This document shows positions 1 through 8,434 of a stretch of 64,000 bases of DNA, piece by piece. Position 1 is the stretch's first letter. Each line of letters starts with the position of its first letter. A program made the translations under genes and the position numbers. Origin of the DNA: Kineosporia rhizophila (GTDB taxonomy: Bacteria > Actinomycetota > Actinomycetes > Actinomycetales > Kineosporiaceae); assembly GCF_021277265.1 (NCBI RefSeq), contig NZ_JAJSOH010000030.1, forward strand, positions 36,798-100,797. Reading direction: 5' to 3'. Under the pieces are notes generated by a model that was not told where the DNA came from, made no database searches, and saw only the letters and a program-made list of their open reading frames with translations.

Positions 1-1
1 C

Positions 2-517
2 GTGCTGCCCTACTCGATGTTCTCCCTGGCCAACTCGGCCAACGGGTGGACGGCGCTGATGGTGGTGCTCCTGCTGTGGGTGCGCCCCGGCGTACGGCTG
101 GCCGCCGTGCTCGGTTCGGTCAGCGGCGTGCTGCTCATGCTGGGGTACACGGCCGCGCTGGCGCTGTACGGGCACGCGTACGACCCGTTGCTGTGGACGT
201 TGTCGGGTGCCGTTGCTGGTCCGTTCATCGGAGTGGCCACCGCGTGGCTGCGTGAACGCGGCGGTCGGGCTGCCCTGGGTACGGCGGCGCTGACCGGCGT
301 GACCATCGGCGAATCGCTGTACGGCCTGACGGCGGTGAGCCAGAGCACCAGCCCGGTGTACTGGACGGTGAGCGGGCTGGCGGGGCTGCTCTTCCTGCTC
401 GGGATGCTGGCGTGGCGTATCCGGGGATGGGCGCCTCTAGTCCTCACCTTGGCCGGCACGGCAGCGGTGGTCGTGGTGTTCATCCCGGTCTTCGGCACCG
501 TCGGAACGTATGCGTGA
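2..517 (+). CDS. Integral membrane protein, 5'-truncated by the window edge
   Basis: The reading frame is open from the first bases, so the true start lies upstream; a GTG at position 2 is only the first available start codon. The visible 171 residues are almost entirely hydrophobic and form about five membrane segments separated by short polar loops (for example around residues 15-35, 45-60, 60-80, 120-138 and 145-165). There is no catalytic motif. The pattern resembles small actinobacterial membrane proteins of unknown function. It ends 61 bases before the next gene on the same strand. No function can be assigned. Confidence 0.6.
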   Translation: MLPYSMFSLANSANGWTALMVVLLLWVRPGVRLAAVLGSVSGVLLMLGYTAALALYGHAYDPLLWTLSGAVAGPFIGVATAWLRERGGRAALGTAALTGVTIGESLYGLTAVSQSTSPVYWTVSGLAGLLFLLGMLAWRIRGWAPLVLTLAGTAAVVVVFIPVFGTVGTYA

Positions 518-578
518 GGTAGGGGCAGCGCGTAAACGTGCATGACAGAGCCGTTATAGCCGCTGAATACTGCTGCTC

Positions 579-1433
579 GTGATGCTTCTCTTCCCCGCCG
601 ATCCGCTGCGCCCCCGACGCCCGGACGAACACTACGCCGAGGAAGTAGCTGCGGCGCGCGAGATCGGGCTGACGGTGGCGTTCGTCGACCACGACGAGCT
701 GACCCGACCCGACGGCGCCCGAGCCGGGGTGGCCCGGGTGCCGCACGGCGCCGGGGAGGCGCTGTACCGCGGGTGGATGCTGACCGCGCAGCAGTACGCC
801 GGATTCGAGGCAGCGCTGCGCGAGCGCGGGGTACGGCTGGTGACCGATGCCGGGCAGTACCGGCGCGCCCACGAACTGCCGGGCTGGTACCAGGCTCTGC
901 GGGAGGTCACGCCCCGGGCCGAGTGGCGCGAGGGCGACACCCGTGAGGCTTTCGACGCGGCGCGCACCGCTCTGGGCGTTGGGGCGGCCGTGCTGCGGGA
1001 CTACACCAAGTCGGCCAAGCATCACTGGCACGAGGCCGCTTTCATCCCCGATCTGCAGGACGCCGAGGCCGCCGGGAAGGTGGCCGACCGGTTCCGGGAG
1101 CTGCGCGACGAGGCCTTCACCGGCGGCTACGTGCTGCGGCAGTTCGAGGAATTCACGTCGGACGAGGTGCGCACGTGGTGGGTCGACGGCGAGTGCCGGC
1201 TGGTCGGCGCTCACCCCGACACCCCGCAGTCGCTGCCCTCGTCCCTACCGGCGACCGACGTCTGCACGCCCCTGATCCAGAAGCTGGCTCTTCGGTTCGT
1301 CACGCTCGATCTGGCTCTGCGCACCGACGGGGTGTGGCGGGTGATCGAGCTGGGCGATGGCCAGGTCAGTGACTGTCCGCCCGCGCTGGTGCCCGAACTG
1401 GTCCGGCAGTACGCGGCGGCGGCCAACCGGTGA
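579..1433 (+). CDS. ATP-grasp domain protein (R2K-like clade)
   Basis: A protein of about 284 residues that looks like the ATP-grasp family found in phage and actinobacterial accessory regions. Visible features are a lysine-containing segment DYTKSAKHHW in the nucleotide-binding part, a central FTGGYVLRQFEEF stretch typical of the second ATP-grasp lobe, and a C-terminal VIELGDGQVSD segment that would carry metal-binding acidic and amide residues. Family members ligate a carboxylate to an amine or thiol using ATP; the substrate here is unknown. GTG at 579 is directly followed by ATG at 582, and either could be the start; no clear Shine-Dalgarno is present. It sits between a membrane protein and a LuxR regulator. 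Confidence 0.65.
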   Translation: MMLLFPADPLRPRRPDEHYAEEVAAAREIGLTVAFVDHDELTRPDGARAGVARVPHGAGEALYRGWMLTAQQYAGFEAALRERGVRLVTDAGQYRRAHELPGWYQALREVTPRAEWREGDTREAFDAARTALGVGAAVLRDYTKSAKHHWHEAAFIPDLQDAEAAGKVADRFRELRDEAFTGGYVLRQFEEFTSDEVRTWWVDGECRLVGAHPDTPQSLPSSLPATDVCTPLIQKLALRFVTLDLALRTDGVWRVIELGDGQVSDCPPALVPELVRQYAAAANR

Positions 1434-1574
1434 GCTGATCACGGACTCGCCGGTAGCCTGCGGCGGCTGCCTCAAAGTGCCGGGCCCGGCCGGTTCTGCC
1501 AGGTTAGCGCGTTCTGTGGGGCACGATCGGAACACTTGCCGACGACCGGGCCCGGGCCCACAGGAGGTGCTCCG

Positions 1575-2225
1575 GTGTCGAACGGCTCATTCCCCCTCGC
1601 GCCGAGGAGCGCTCCGGAAGGCGACGAGAGCGGAGCCGCGGCAGTGGCGGGGCTGCTGCAGCGGCTGCTGCCCTGTGAGTGGATCACCTTCGCCGTCACC
1701 GTGGTGCCCGGCCAGCAGATCAGCAGCTGGCCGGGCGCACTGTGGGACGGGCGGGAGACGTACGCGAAACCCTCCGAGCGGCAACTGCTGACGTGGCTGT
1801 CGGCGGCGGCCGGGCGCACCGAGCCGGTGAACCTGGCGTCGCAGGAACCGTTCGGGCGCCTGCTCGCCCTGCCCGTGCAGGCGCAGGTGCCGAACCAGGG
1901 CGGCCCGCCCGAGCTGGTGACCTGGGTGCTCAGCCGGCCGGGAGACGAGTTCGGCCGGGCCGAGCTGGACCTGGCCCGGCTGATCGCGCCGGTGCTGCGC
2001 CGGCACTGGCACCTGACCCGGTTGCGGCGCGAGGGCGTGACCAGCCGCGAGCTCGAGGTGCTGAGCCTGGTGGCGGCCGGGCTGACCGCGGCGGCGGTGG
2101 CCCGGCGCTGCGGCATCAGCACCCGTACCGTGCACAAACACCTGGAGCACGCGTACACGAAACTGGGCTGCCACGACCGGCTCTCGGCCGTTCTGCAGCT
2201 GCGTGACGCCGGGCTGCTGATCTAG
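1575..2225 (+). CDS. LuxR-family transcriptional regulator
   Basis: A 216-residue DNA-binding regulator. The C-terminal 60 residues form a LuxR/GerE helix-turn-helix (VTSRELEVLSLVAAGLT, then GISTRTVHKHLEHAYTKLG). The N-terminal 150 residues have no clear receiver or autoinducer domain; they look like a degenerate GAF-like sensor. GTG at 1575 is chosen because AGGAGG at 1562-1567 sits 7 bases upstream; an in-frame ATG at 1536 has no such site. The gene converges on the last gene of the injection-system cluster with a 7-base gap, so it could be local but is not shown to regulate that cluster. Confidence 0.85.
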   Translation: MSNGSFPLAPRSAPEGDESGAAAVAGLLQRLLPCEWITFAVTVVPGQQISSWPGALWDGRETYAKPSERQLLTWLSAAAGRTEPVNLASQEPFGRLLALPVQAQVPNQGGPPELVTWVLSRPGDEFGRAELDLARLIAPVLRRHWHLTRLRREGVTSRELEVLSLVAAGLTAAAVARRCGISTRTVHKHLEHAYTKLGCHDRLSAVLQLRDAGLLI

Positions 2226-2232
2226 GGCGGCG

Positions 2233-4425
2233 TCAGGGCCGGGCGCGCATCCGTCGTACTGCGGCCAGGGCCACCTCCCAGGCCTCCAGGTGCAGTGTGC
2301 CGGAGTTGCCGTTCACCAGCCGGTTGTACTCCATGGCGGTCAACGGGGGCTTGCCCGGCAGCAGGCGGTCGCGCAACCAGTTGATCTCGTGCATCTCGTG
2401 GGCCAGCACCGCCACGATCGCCTCGTCCGAGTCCAGCACGTCGGCGTTCAGGCGCACCATCATCACGTCGGTCGGCTCGGTGACCGGGGCGCGCTTCCAG
2501 TAGGTCGGGGTGATCCCCCCTCGGGGCGCCTGCACCTGGCCGGTGAGGGCGCTGCCGGTCTCGTTGGCGGTCTTCTCCCAGACCACCCGGGTCTCGGTGC
2601 TGGCGATCTTGCTGCCGTAGTCGGCGAACGCGTTCTTGGGCAGGTCACCTTCCTGCACCACCCGGACGATCACGTCGTCGCCGATGTGGACGCCGTTCTG
2701 CTGGGCCAGCTGCACCGCCTCGGCCAGGGTGCGGCGCTGACCGCCGGCATTCCTGGCGAACACCATGCCGCCGTGCTCGAGGGCGATCGCCGCTCCGCCG
2801 ATCCGGGTGCGCCCGGCCTTCATCACCGCTTCCACGAAGTCCTGCTCGGTGCCCACCAGCCGGCCCTCGGCGGCCAGCACCTTCGCCTGGGCGCGGGCCG
2901 CGGCCTCGAGGGCGGACAGCTCCTTGGCCAGGATCCCGGCCTTGGCCACCCCGGCCAGGTTCCGCAGGGCCAGACCGGCCGCGCCCACGTCGATCACTGC
3001 ACCGAAGATCGACACGACGAGCCAGGCGATCGAGGGGTCCTCGCGGGCCAGCGCGGTCGCCGGGTCGAGCGAGGAGTGGGAGGCGGCGTTGGCGAAGGAG
3101 TAGTTCTGGTACTGCTCGGCCGCCCCGTACACCGACAACGCGGCCGAGCCGATCGACAGGCCCCCCGCCACTGCGATCACGGCGGCGCTCGCTCCGGGGG
3201 CGGCGGCGCCGGCCGTGGCGATCGATGCGCCGATGGCCAGGGCCAGGCCGACCGCGCCGAGCAGCAGCTGGCGGATCAGCTCGTCGCGCTTGCGCATCTG
3301 CAGGTAGCGGTCGAGGGCCGCGGCGGCCGGGGTTCCGGCGATCACGCCCATCTCGTGGCGGGCGGCCTCGATCACGTGGTCCAGCTCCCACACGCTCTGC
3401 TCGTCGAGGCGCTTGCGCATGGTCGCGATGCTGTCCAGCACTTCGGTGGTGATCGCCGAGACGTCCCACGCGAAGCGCACCGGATGGGTGGCGGTCAGCC
3501 TCGTGTAGTCCAGGTTACGGCGCAGCAGGATCGGGAACTCCTGCCCGTAGATCCTTTTCAGGTCTTTCAGCCGGGGCAGGAGCTGCCCCTGCACGACCTG
3601 GTCGCTGCGGGCGTAGGTGCCGGTCAGGATGTCGTCGAACTGGTTGGGGTCGAGCTGGCCGGCCATCGGGGCCCCGGAGGCGGCGGCCTGCTGGTTGCCG
3701 GTCTGCTTCACCCGGTCGAGGATCTGCTTCTGCAGAACCGCCATCTCCCCGGCGGCGCTGCGCAGTCGCTCGGAGGCACTGCCGGTGGGCGAGTTGTAGC
3801 GCACGGCCTCGCGCCGGGCCACCAGTTCGCTGCTGTCCAGGAGCCCCTTGGCCTTCTGCAGGGCACGTCGACTCACGGCGCCGATCAGCCGCTCTTCCAG
3901 GCGTTCGAGGTCGGCCCGGGTGGGCGCCATCAGGCGCGCGGTGTCCTTGGCCTGCCCCGAGGCCCACATCCAGTTGAACAAACCCCCGCCCGGGGCGGTG
4001 CTCGGCCTGACCGGTGGGGCGAGTTCGGCCTGCCGTACCCGCACGGCCAGGTCGTTCACGGCCGTCACCAGGGGGTCGGTGGTGGCTTTCACACCAGAAC
4101 CGACTGGGGACGTCGGTGAGCCACCGGCTGCGACCGGAACCCCCACCGGCCGTCCCTTGTCCTGATAGCTGGGGATCCCGATCAGACCCCCGCCCGTTGC
4201 GTTCTCGGGCACCTCGTTCTCGGGCACTGCTCGCTGACGTACCGGCGGGCGGTCCAGGCGGATGACGGGATCGACGGGCCCACCGTCGTCCACAATCTCG
4301 TTCACTACCTGGGCCACCGCCTGAGTGACCGCCGCGCGCACGAGCCGCAGCAACTCGGCCTCGGAGCTCCCCCCGGGCGCATCGGCAGCCTGGGGCTCGG
4401 TGGGCCGGTGGTACACGTGCCTCAC
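2233..4425 (-). CDS. Large putative injection-system cargo/effector with C-terminal HEMHE domain
   Basis: A 730-residue protein, last in the contractile injection cluster. GTG start overlaps the stop of the preceding gene as GTGA, implying coupled translation. Residues about 22-46 are an amphipathic helix, followed at 86-93 by the motif SYQDKGRP that is echoed in the upstream neighbour. A helical middle part leads to hydrophobic glycine/alanine-rich stretches near 387-433 and 463-488. The last 55 residues contain HEMHE (676-680) and a later HLEAWE (about 712), spaced as a possible metal site, but it is HExH-like and not a canonical HExxH zincin. Position at the end of the cluster, size and modular build suggest an exported effector. 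This is inference; an alternative is a structural arm or plug protein. Confidence 0.55.
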   Translation of the reverse strand: MRHVYHRPTEPQAADAPGGSSEAELLRLVRAAVTQAVAQVVNEIVDDGGPVDPVIRLDRPPVRQRAVPENEVPENATGGGLIGIPSYQDKGRPVGVPVAAGGSPTSPVGSGVKATTDPLVTAVNDLAVRVRQAELAPPVRPSTAPGGGLFNWMWASGQAKDTARLMAPTRADLERLEERLIGAVSRRALQKAKGLLDSSELVARREAVRYNSPTGSASERLRSAAGEMAVLQKQILDRVKQTGNQQAAASGAPMAGQLDPNQFDDILTGTYARSDQVVQGQLLPRLKDLKRIYGQEFPILLRRNLDYTRLTATHPVRFAWDVSAITTEVLDSIATMRKRLDEQSVWELDHVIEAARHEMGVIAGTPAAAALDRYLQMRKRDELIRQLLLGAVGLALAIGASIATAGAAAPGASAAVIAVAGGLSIGSAALSVYGAAEQYQNYSFANAASHSSLDPATALAREDPSIAWLVVSIFGAVIDVGAAGLALRNLAGVAKAGILAKELSALEAAARAQAKVLAAEGRLVGTEQDFVEAVMKAGRTRIGGAAIALEHGGMVFARNAGGQRRTLAEAVQLAQQNGVHIGDDVIVRVVQEGDLPKNAFADYGSKIASTETRVVWEKTANETGSALTGQVQAPRGGITPTYWKRAPVTEPTDVMMVRLNADVLDSDEAIVAVLAHEMHEINWLRDRLLPGKPPLTAMEYNRLVNGNSGTLHLEAWEVALAAVRRMRARP

Positions 4426-7400
4426 GGCGTGAACTCCAGAACGCGCCCGCTGCCGGGAACGATGAATTCGTTCAGCTCACGCAGCAGCGAGGGGGGAACC
4501 TGCAGCTGGTCGATCCCGTAGCGGGTGTCGACGATGCGCGGCAGGCCTTTGACGTCGGTGATGCCCGGGGCGGTTCCGTCGGGGTGCAACGGGGTGGCGG
4601 TCCTGGTGGCCTCGTCGACCACCAGCACCTGGTGGGCCCTGCCCTGCTCGGGTGTGGAGACCCCGCGCAGCTGCCGGAACCAGCCCTCCTCCACCTCGAA
4701 CACCTTCAGACGCGCCCCCGCCCGGTTCTCCAGCAGGAACTCCACCGACCGCTCGAACACGCCGAAGTTCAGGTTCAGCGCCCGCCCACCGGTGGCCAGG
4801 CGCACGTTGCCGGCCGGGTCGACCTGCACGAAGTCCCGGCTGCGGGCCACACCCGAACCGCCCTCGACCCGGAACACCACCCGGTGACCGCTGCGGCTGC
4901 GGAACAGCGGGCGCACCAGTCGTTCCAGCACCGGCGCATTGCCCTGAACCGCCCGCACCGGCAGCCGGATCCAGGCCTGGGGCCCGCCGGTGGCGTTCGT
5001 GCCGGCCTCCAGGGCGGCGAAGGCCGTGTCGAGCTCGGCGCTGGTCGGCACCACGTCGGCCGGGTTCATCCGCCCGGCCGCCAGATCGTCGGCCTGCACC
5101 CGGGCCTGCGCGGCGCGCGCGTCGATCAGCGTGGCGTTGCGGGTCAGCTCGTCGGCCTCGGCGGCCTTGATGTCGGCCCGGGCGGTGCGACCGGTCTGGC
5201 GGGCCAGGTCGGCGTTGGCCCGCACCCGGGTGGCCTGGGCCCGCAGGTTCGCGGCCTCGGCCTCGCGCCCGGCGGCCTGCAGACGCAGGGACAGCTCGAG
5301 CTGGTGCTGCATGATCTGCTCGGAGGTCTGGGTGGCCACCGGGTCGGCGGCGACCACACCGAGTTCGCCCAGCAGCCGCACCACCGCGCGTTGCTGCCCA
5401 GGCTCGTAGCGGCCGATGCGGCCCAGGAAGCCGGCCAGTTCCTGCGGTGAGCCGAAGGTTCCGGCGGCCAGGTGGCCTGCGGCCGCCGCGTCCATGGTGG
5501 CCAGCGCCTCAAGGAAGTGCACGGTCTCCTGGGGGTGACGGGCGAAGACGGTGGCCAGTTCGTGTGAGCGGGTGATGTTTCCGGAGGCTTCGGAGGCCCG
5601 CAGGAAGCGCTGCAGCCCCTCGGTGGCCTGCTGGGAGAACTTGGCTCCGGACAGCTGCAGGGTGCGGGTGGCGATCGCGCTGGCCCCCAGCTCGCGCAGC
5701 ACCGTCTCCAGGCGCTCGCCGAGCGCTCCGGCGAATCCCCGGGCGGCGCCGTCCCCGGCCAGGGTGGAGAGGCTGGCGCGCAGGTTGGCCAGGGCCTCGG
5801 TGACGCCGGCCGAGAACTGCACGGCGCTGATGCCCTCGGCCCGCACCCGGCGGGCGATCTCGACGGCCGACTCCAGTGCGGTGCGCCCTCCGCCGAGGAC
5901 GGCGTGAAGGGCCGGCTGGAGCGTGAATTCGGCAACGACCCCGACTGCTGCCCCCACGGCCATCGACTTGACGTAGGTGCCGATCCCCGACCAGGAGCCC
6001 TCGCCGGTGGCCACGGCGATCACGTCGTGGGCGAAGCGCTCCAGCCCGGCCGAGACGGCGCCGCTGACCGCGCCGGCCAGCAGGCGCTCGGCGATCCAGC
6101 CGGCCACCACCCGCCGCACGGTGGCGGTGCCGATCTGGGTCGCACCCCAGCGGCCGGCCACCGCGCCCAGGCGGAAGCCGAGCGCCATCAGGTAGCCGTC
6201 GAGGGCTGCGACCAGGAAGCCGCGCAGCGTCAGCTTCGCGTCGCCGAAGGCGACCCGCAGCAGGTAGATCAGTTCGGAGACGGCGATCGAGACGATCACC
6301 GTGGTGGCTCCGCCGGCCAGGTCGACCAGGACGGCGACGAGCCCGGCCTCCCAGGCCACGGCGATCAGGCCGACGGCGCTGATGCCGATCAGCAGGCTCT
6401 CGTAGAACTTCCCGGCCTGGCCCAGGGCCAGGTAGATCTGACGGGCCTCGAAGTCGCCGGAGGTCTCGGTGAACTCCTGGCTGACCTTCTTCCAGGCCCC
6501 GCCGGCGACCCGCTCGACGAACTCCAGCCGCAGGTCGTAGGAGGGCAGGCCGTCGAGGTCGCGGCGGGTCACCCCGAGCAGCCGGATGCTGCGCTGCACG
6601 GTGACGTCCTCGACGTCGTCCTTGGTCACCGGGACCTTGGCGGTGGTGCGGGCCAGGACCTCCCGGGCGAAGGCCTCGTCGTCGAGGTCGCGGGCCAGGC
6701 GGCCGGCGGCGATGTCGGCCATCACGGCGATCTGCTGGGCGGCCAGCTCGGTGCGGAACTGCTCGGCCTTGGCGGTGGTGGCCCGCTGTTCCTCGCGTTC
6801 CATCAGGTAGGTCTCGTCCAGGTCGCCCAGGACACTGCCCTTGGCCCAGCGCTGCCGCGGATCGCGTTGCAGCAGAACGGTCTGCTCTTCGGGCCGGTAG
6901 AGGTTGTTCTGTCTCGCGGCCCGGGCCCCGGCGAGGCGTTCGTGCAGGGCCCGCACCTCGGGACGGTCGGCGAACCGGGTGGGCAGGCTGATCATCAGCA
7001 GCCGGTGCTCGACCAGGAAGTAGCCGTTGGCCTGGACCGCCTGGAACAGTCCGGAGAAGTCACCGGTGCGCTCGAGGTCGGCGAGCACGTGCTCGGCCAG
7101 GGTGCCGCCGGGCGGGCGCTGGGCGGGCGGGCCCCCGGCGTTGGCCTCGTCCAGTTCGTCGAGCATGCACCAGGTCCAGCGTTCGGCCCTGATGCCGGCC
7201 TTGAGCAGAGCCCGGATCCGCCCGGCGATCTCGCGGGCCTTGGGTCCCTGCAGCGCTGCGGCGGTGCGATCGGGCCCGACGGGGATCTCGACGTAGGCGT
7301 AGAGCACCGGCCATCCGGCCTCCAGCCGTACTCCCCGGGCGGCGTGGCTGCCCTCCGGCGCCAGGTTCTCCGTGCCCACGTGGCGGGCCAGCCAGGACGG

Positions 7401-8432
7401 CAGGCGGGCCCCGACTCCCGGTGAAAGCACCTGCACGGCGTCGCTGATGAACGGCTCGCCTTGGGTGGCCGGGCGTTGCTCGCGTGCCGAGACCTGGGCC
7501 AGGTAGTAGACGGCCTGGGCCAGGGTGGGGCGGCGTACGCGGGCTGCGAGTACCCAGACCGGCACCGACTCGGAAGCGAACTCTTCGGCGAAACGTTCCC
7601 AGGGCACGTGGACGTCGTGCTGGAACGCCCCGCGGTCGACCAGGAAGCCGGCCTCTGGCAGGGGAACGTTCAGGCGGGTCAGGGGCCCGGCGTCCAGGAC
7701 CTCGGACACGCTGATCCCGGGCAGCGACATGAAGGCGTACAGCACCCAGCCGCCGTGGCTGACCACCGCGTCCTGGCCGTTGCCCTCCACCCGCCGCTGG
7801 TTGCGTTCCCCCGGGGAGGGGATCGCCGAGCGCATGGAGCCGCTGCGGTCGAGGTGGGTCAGTTCGCGCCAGCCGCCGTCGAACGGGGTGATGAGGTCGG
7901 CGAGGATCTGCCGCGGGCCGAGCCTGGACAGCTGGCCGGCCCGGGCGTTCACCGCGGTCTGTAGGTCCAGCAGGCTCGTGGTGGTGTTGACCTGCACCCA
8001 CCAGACCTCCACCCAGCGTTCCTCCTGGGCCCGGTCGTCGTAGAGCACCTTGGCCGGCAGTTCCTCCCCCCGCACCCGCTCCACCACGTCCAGATACTCG
8101 CCGATGGGCACGCGGAAGTTGACCGTACGCAACACGATCCAAGGTCGGCGCCGCGACAGCGGCACCGTCGTAGGACGTCCATTGTTCTGATAGCCGGGCA
8201 CCGCGTAGCCGTCGCCGAGATCCCTCTCGGCGTCGTAGCGTTCGTGGGTCTGTTCCACCGCCTCCAGCGTTGCACTCTCGGGCAGCTCCCGGCGGGCCGC
8301 GGCCAGCCGGGAGCGCACCTGCGCCGCGACCTGCCGGGTGAGGGCCTGCAGGGTCTCCTCGTCGGGAACTCCGGTGACCCGCACCCGGATCGGCACGTGA
8401 CAGTGCAGCGACGGGGACGGCGGCAGGGCCAT
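4422..8432 (-). CDS. Very large putative injection-system cargo or translocator (1336 aa)
   Basis: ATG at 8432 starts MALPPSPSL, only 2 bases after the stop of the upstream gene; a longer in-frame extension would overlap that gene and is rejected. The N-terminus has a helix (24-48) and the motif GYQNNGRPTTVP at 80-91, matching the 730-residue neighbour. Residues about 100-650 are soluble and mixed alpha/beta. Residues about 675-860 carry several long hydrophobic stretches able to cross or insert into membranes. Residues about 1050-1130 are an alanine/arginine-rich coiled-coil-like region. The last 200 residues form a separate domain ending in FIVPGSGRVLEF, as seen at the ends of polymorphic toxins. 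No enzyme motif is recognised. Function as membrane-acting cargo is inferred from context. Confidence 0.55.
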   Translation of the reverse strand: MALPPSPSLHCHVPIRVRVTGVPDEETLQALTRQVAAQVRSRLAAARRELPESATLEAVEQTHERYDAERDLGDGYAVPGYQNNGRPTTVPLSRRRPWIVLRTVNFRVPIGEYLDVVERVRGEELPAKVLYDDRAQEERWVEVWWVQVNTTTSLLDLQTAVNARAGQLSRLGPRQILADLITPFDGGWRELTHLDRSGSMRSAIPSPGERNQRRVEGNGQDAVVSHGGWVLYAFMSLPGISVSEVLDAGPLTRLNVPLPEAGFLVDRGAFQHDVHVPWERFAEEFASESVPVWVLAARVRRPTLAQAVYYLAQVSAREQRPATQGEPFISDAVQVLSPGVGARLPSWLARHVGTENLAPEGSHAARGVRLEAGWPVLYAYVEIPVGPDRTAAALQGPKAREIAGRIRALLKAGIRAERWTWCMLDELDEANAGGPPAQRPPGGTLAEHVLADLERTGDFSGLFQAVQANGYFLVEHRLLMISLPTRFADRPEVRALHERLAGARAARQNNLYRPEEQTVLLQRDPRQRWAKGSVLGDLDETYLMEREEQRATTAKAEQFRTELAAQQIAVMADIAAGRLARDLDDEAFAREVLARTTAKVPVTKDDVEDVTVQRSIRLLGVTRRDLDGLPSYDLRLEFVERVAGGAWKKVSQEFTETSGDFEARQIYLALGQAGKFYESLLIGISAVGLIAVAWEAGLVAVLVDLAGGATTVIVSIAVSELIYLLRVAFGDAKLTLRGFLVAALDGYLMALGFRLGAVAGRWGATQIGTATVRRVVAGWIAERLLAGAVSGAVSAGLERFAHDVIAVATGEGSWSGIGTYVKSMAVGAAVGVVAEFTLQPALHAVLGGGRTALESAVEIARRVRAEGISAVQFSAGVTEALANLRASLSTLAGDGAARGFAGALGERLETVLRELGASAIATRTLQLSGAKFSQQATEGLQRFLRASEASGNITRSHELATVFARHPQETVHFLEALATMDAAAAGHLAAGTFGSPQELAGFLGRIGRYEPGQQRAVVRLLGELGVVAADPVATQTSEQIMQHQLELSLRLQAAGREAEAANLRAQATRVRANADLARQTGRTARADIKAAEADELTRNATLIDARAAQARVQADDLAAGRMNPADVVPTSAELDTAFAALEAGTNATGGPQAWIRLPVRAVQGNAPVLERLVRPLFRSRSGHRVVFRVEGGSGVARSRDFVQVDPAGNVRLATGGRALNLNFGVFERSVEFLLENRAGARLKVFEVEEGWFRQLRGVSTPEQGRAHQVLVVDEATRTATPLHPDGTAPGITDVKGLPRIVDTRYGIDQLQVPPSLLRELNEFIVPGSGRVLEFTP

Positions 8433-8434
8433 GA

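Noticed and set aside
2290..4119. Long plus-strand open frame opposite the last cluster gene (and similar long frames at 4584-5450, 5904-7424, 11016-13451, 12986-14551, 18350-20719 and 22933-26217)
   Set aside because: They are antisense to strong coding genes, rich in His/Gly/Arg/Gln and contain no recognisable domain; an effect of very high GC content.
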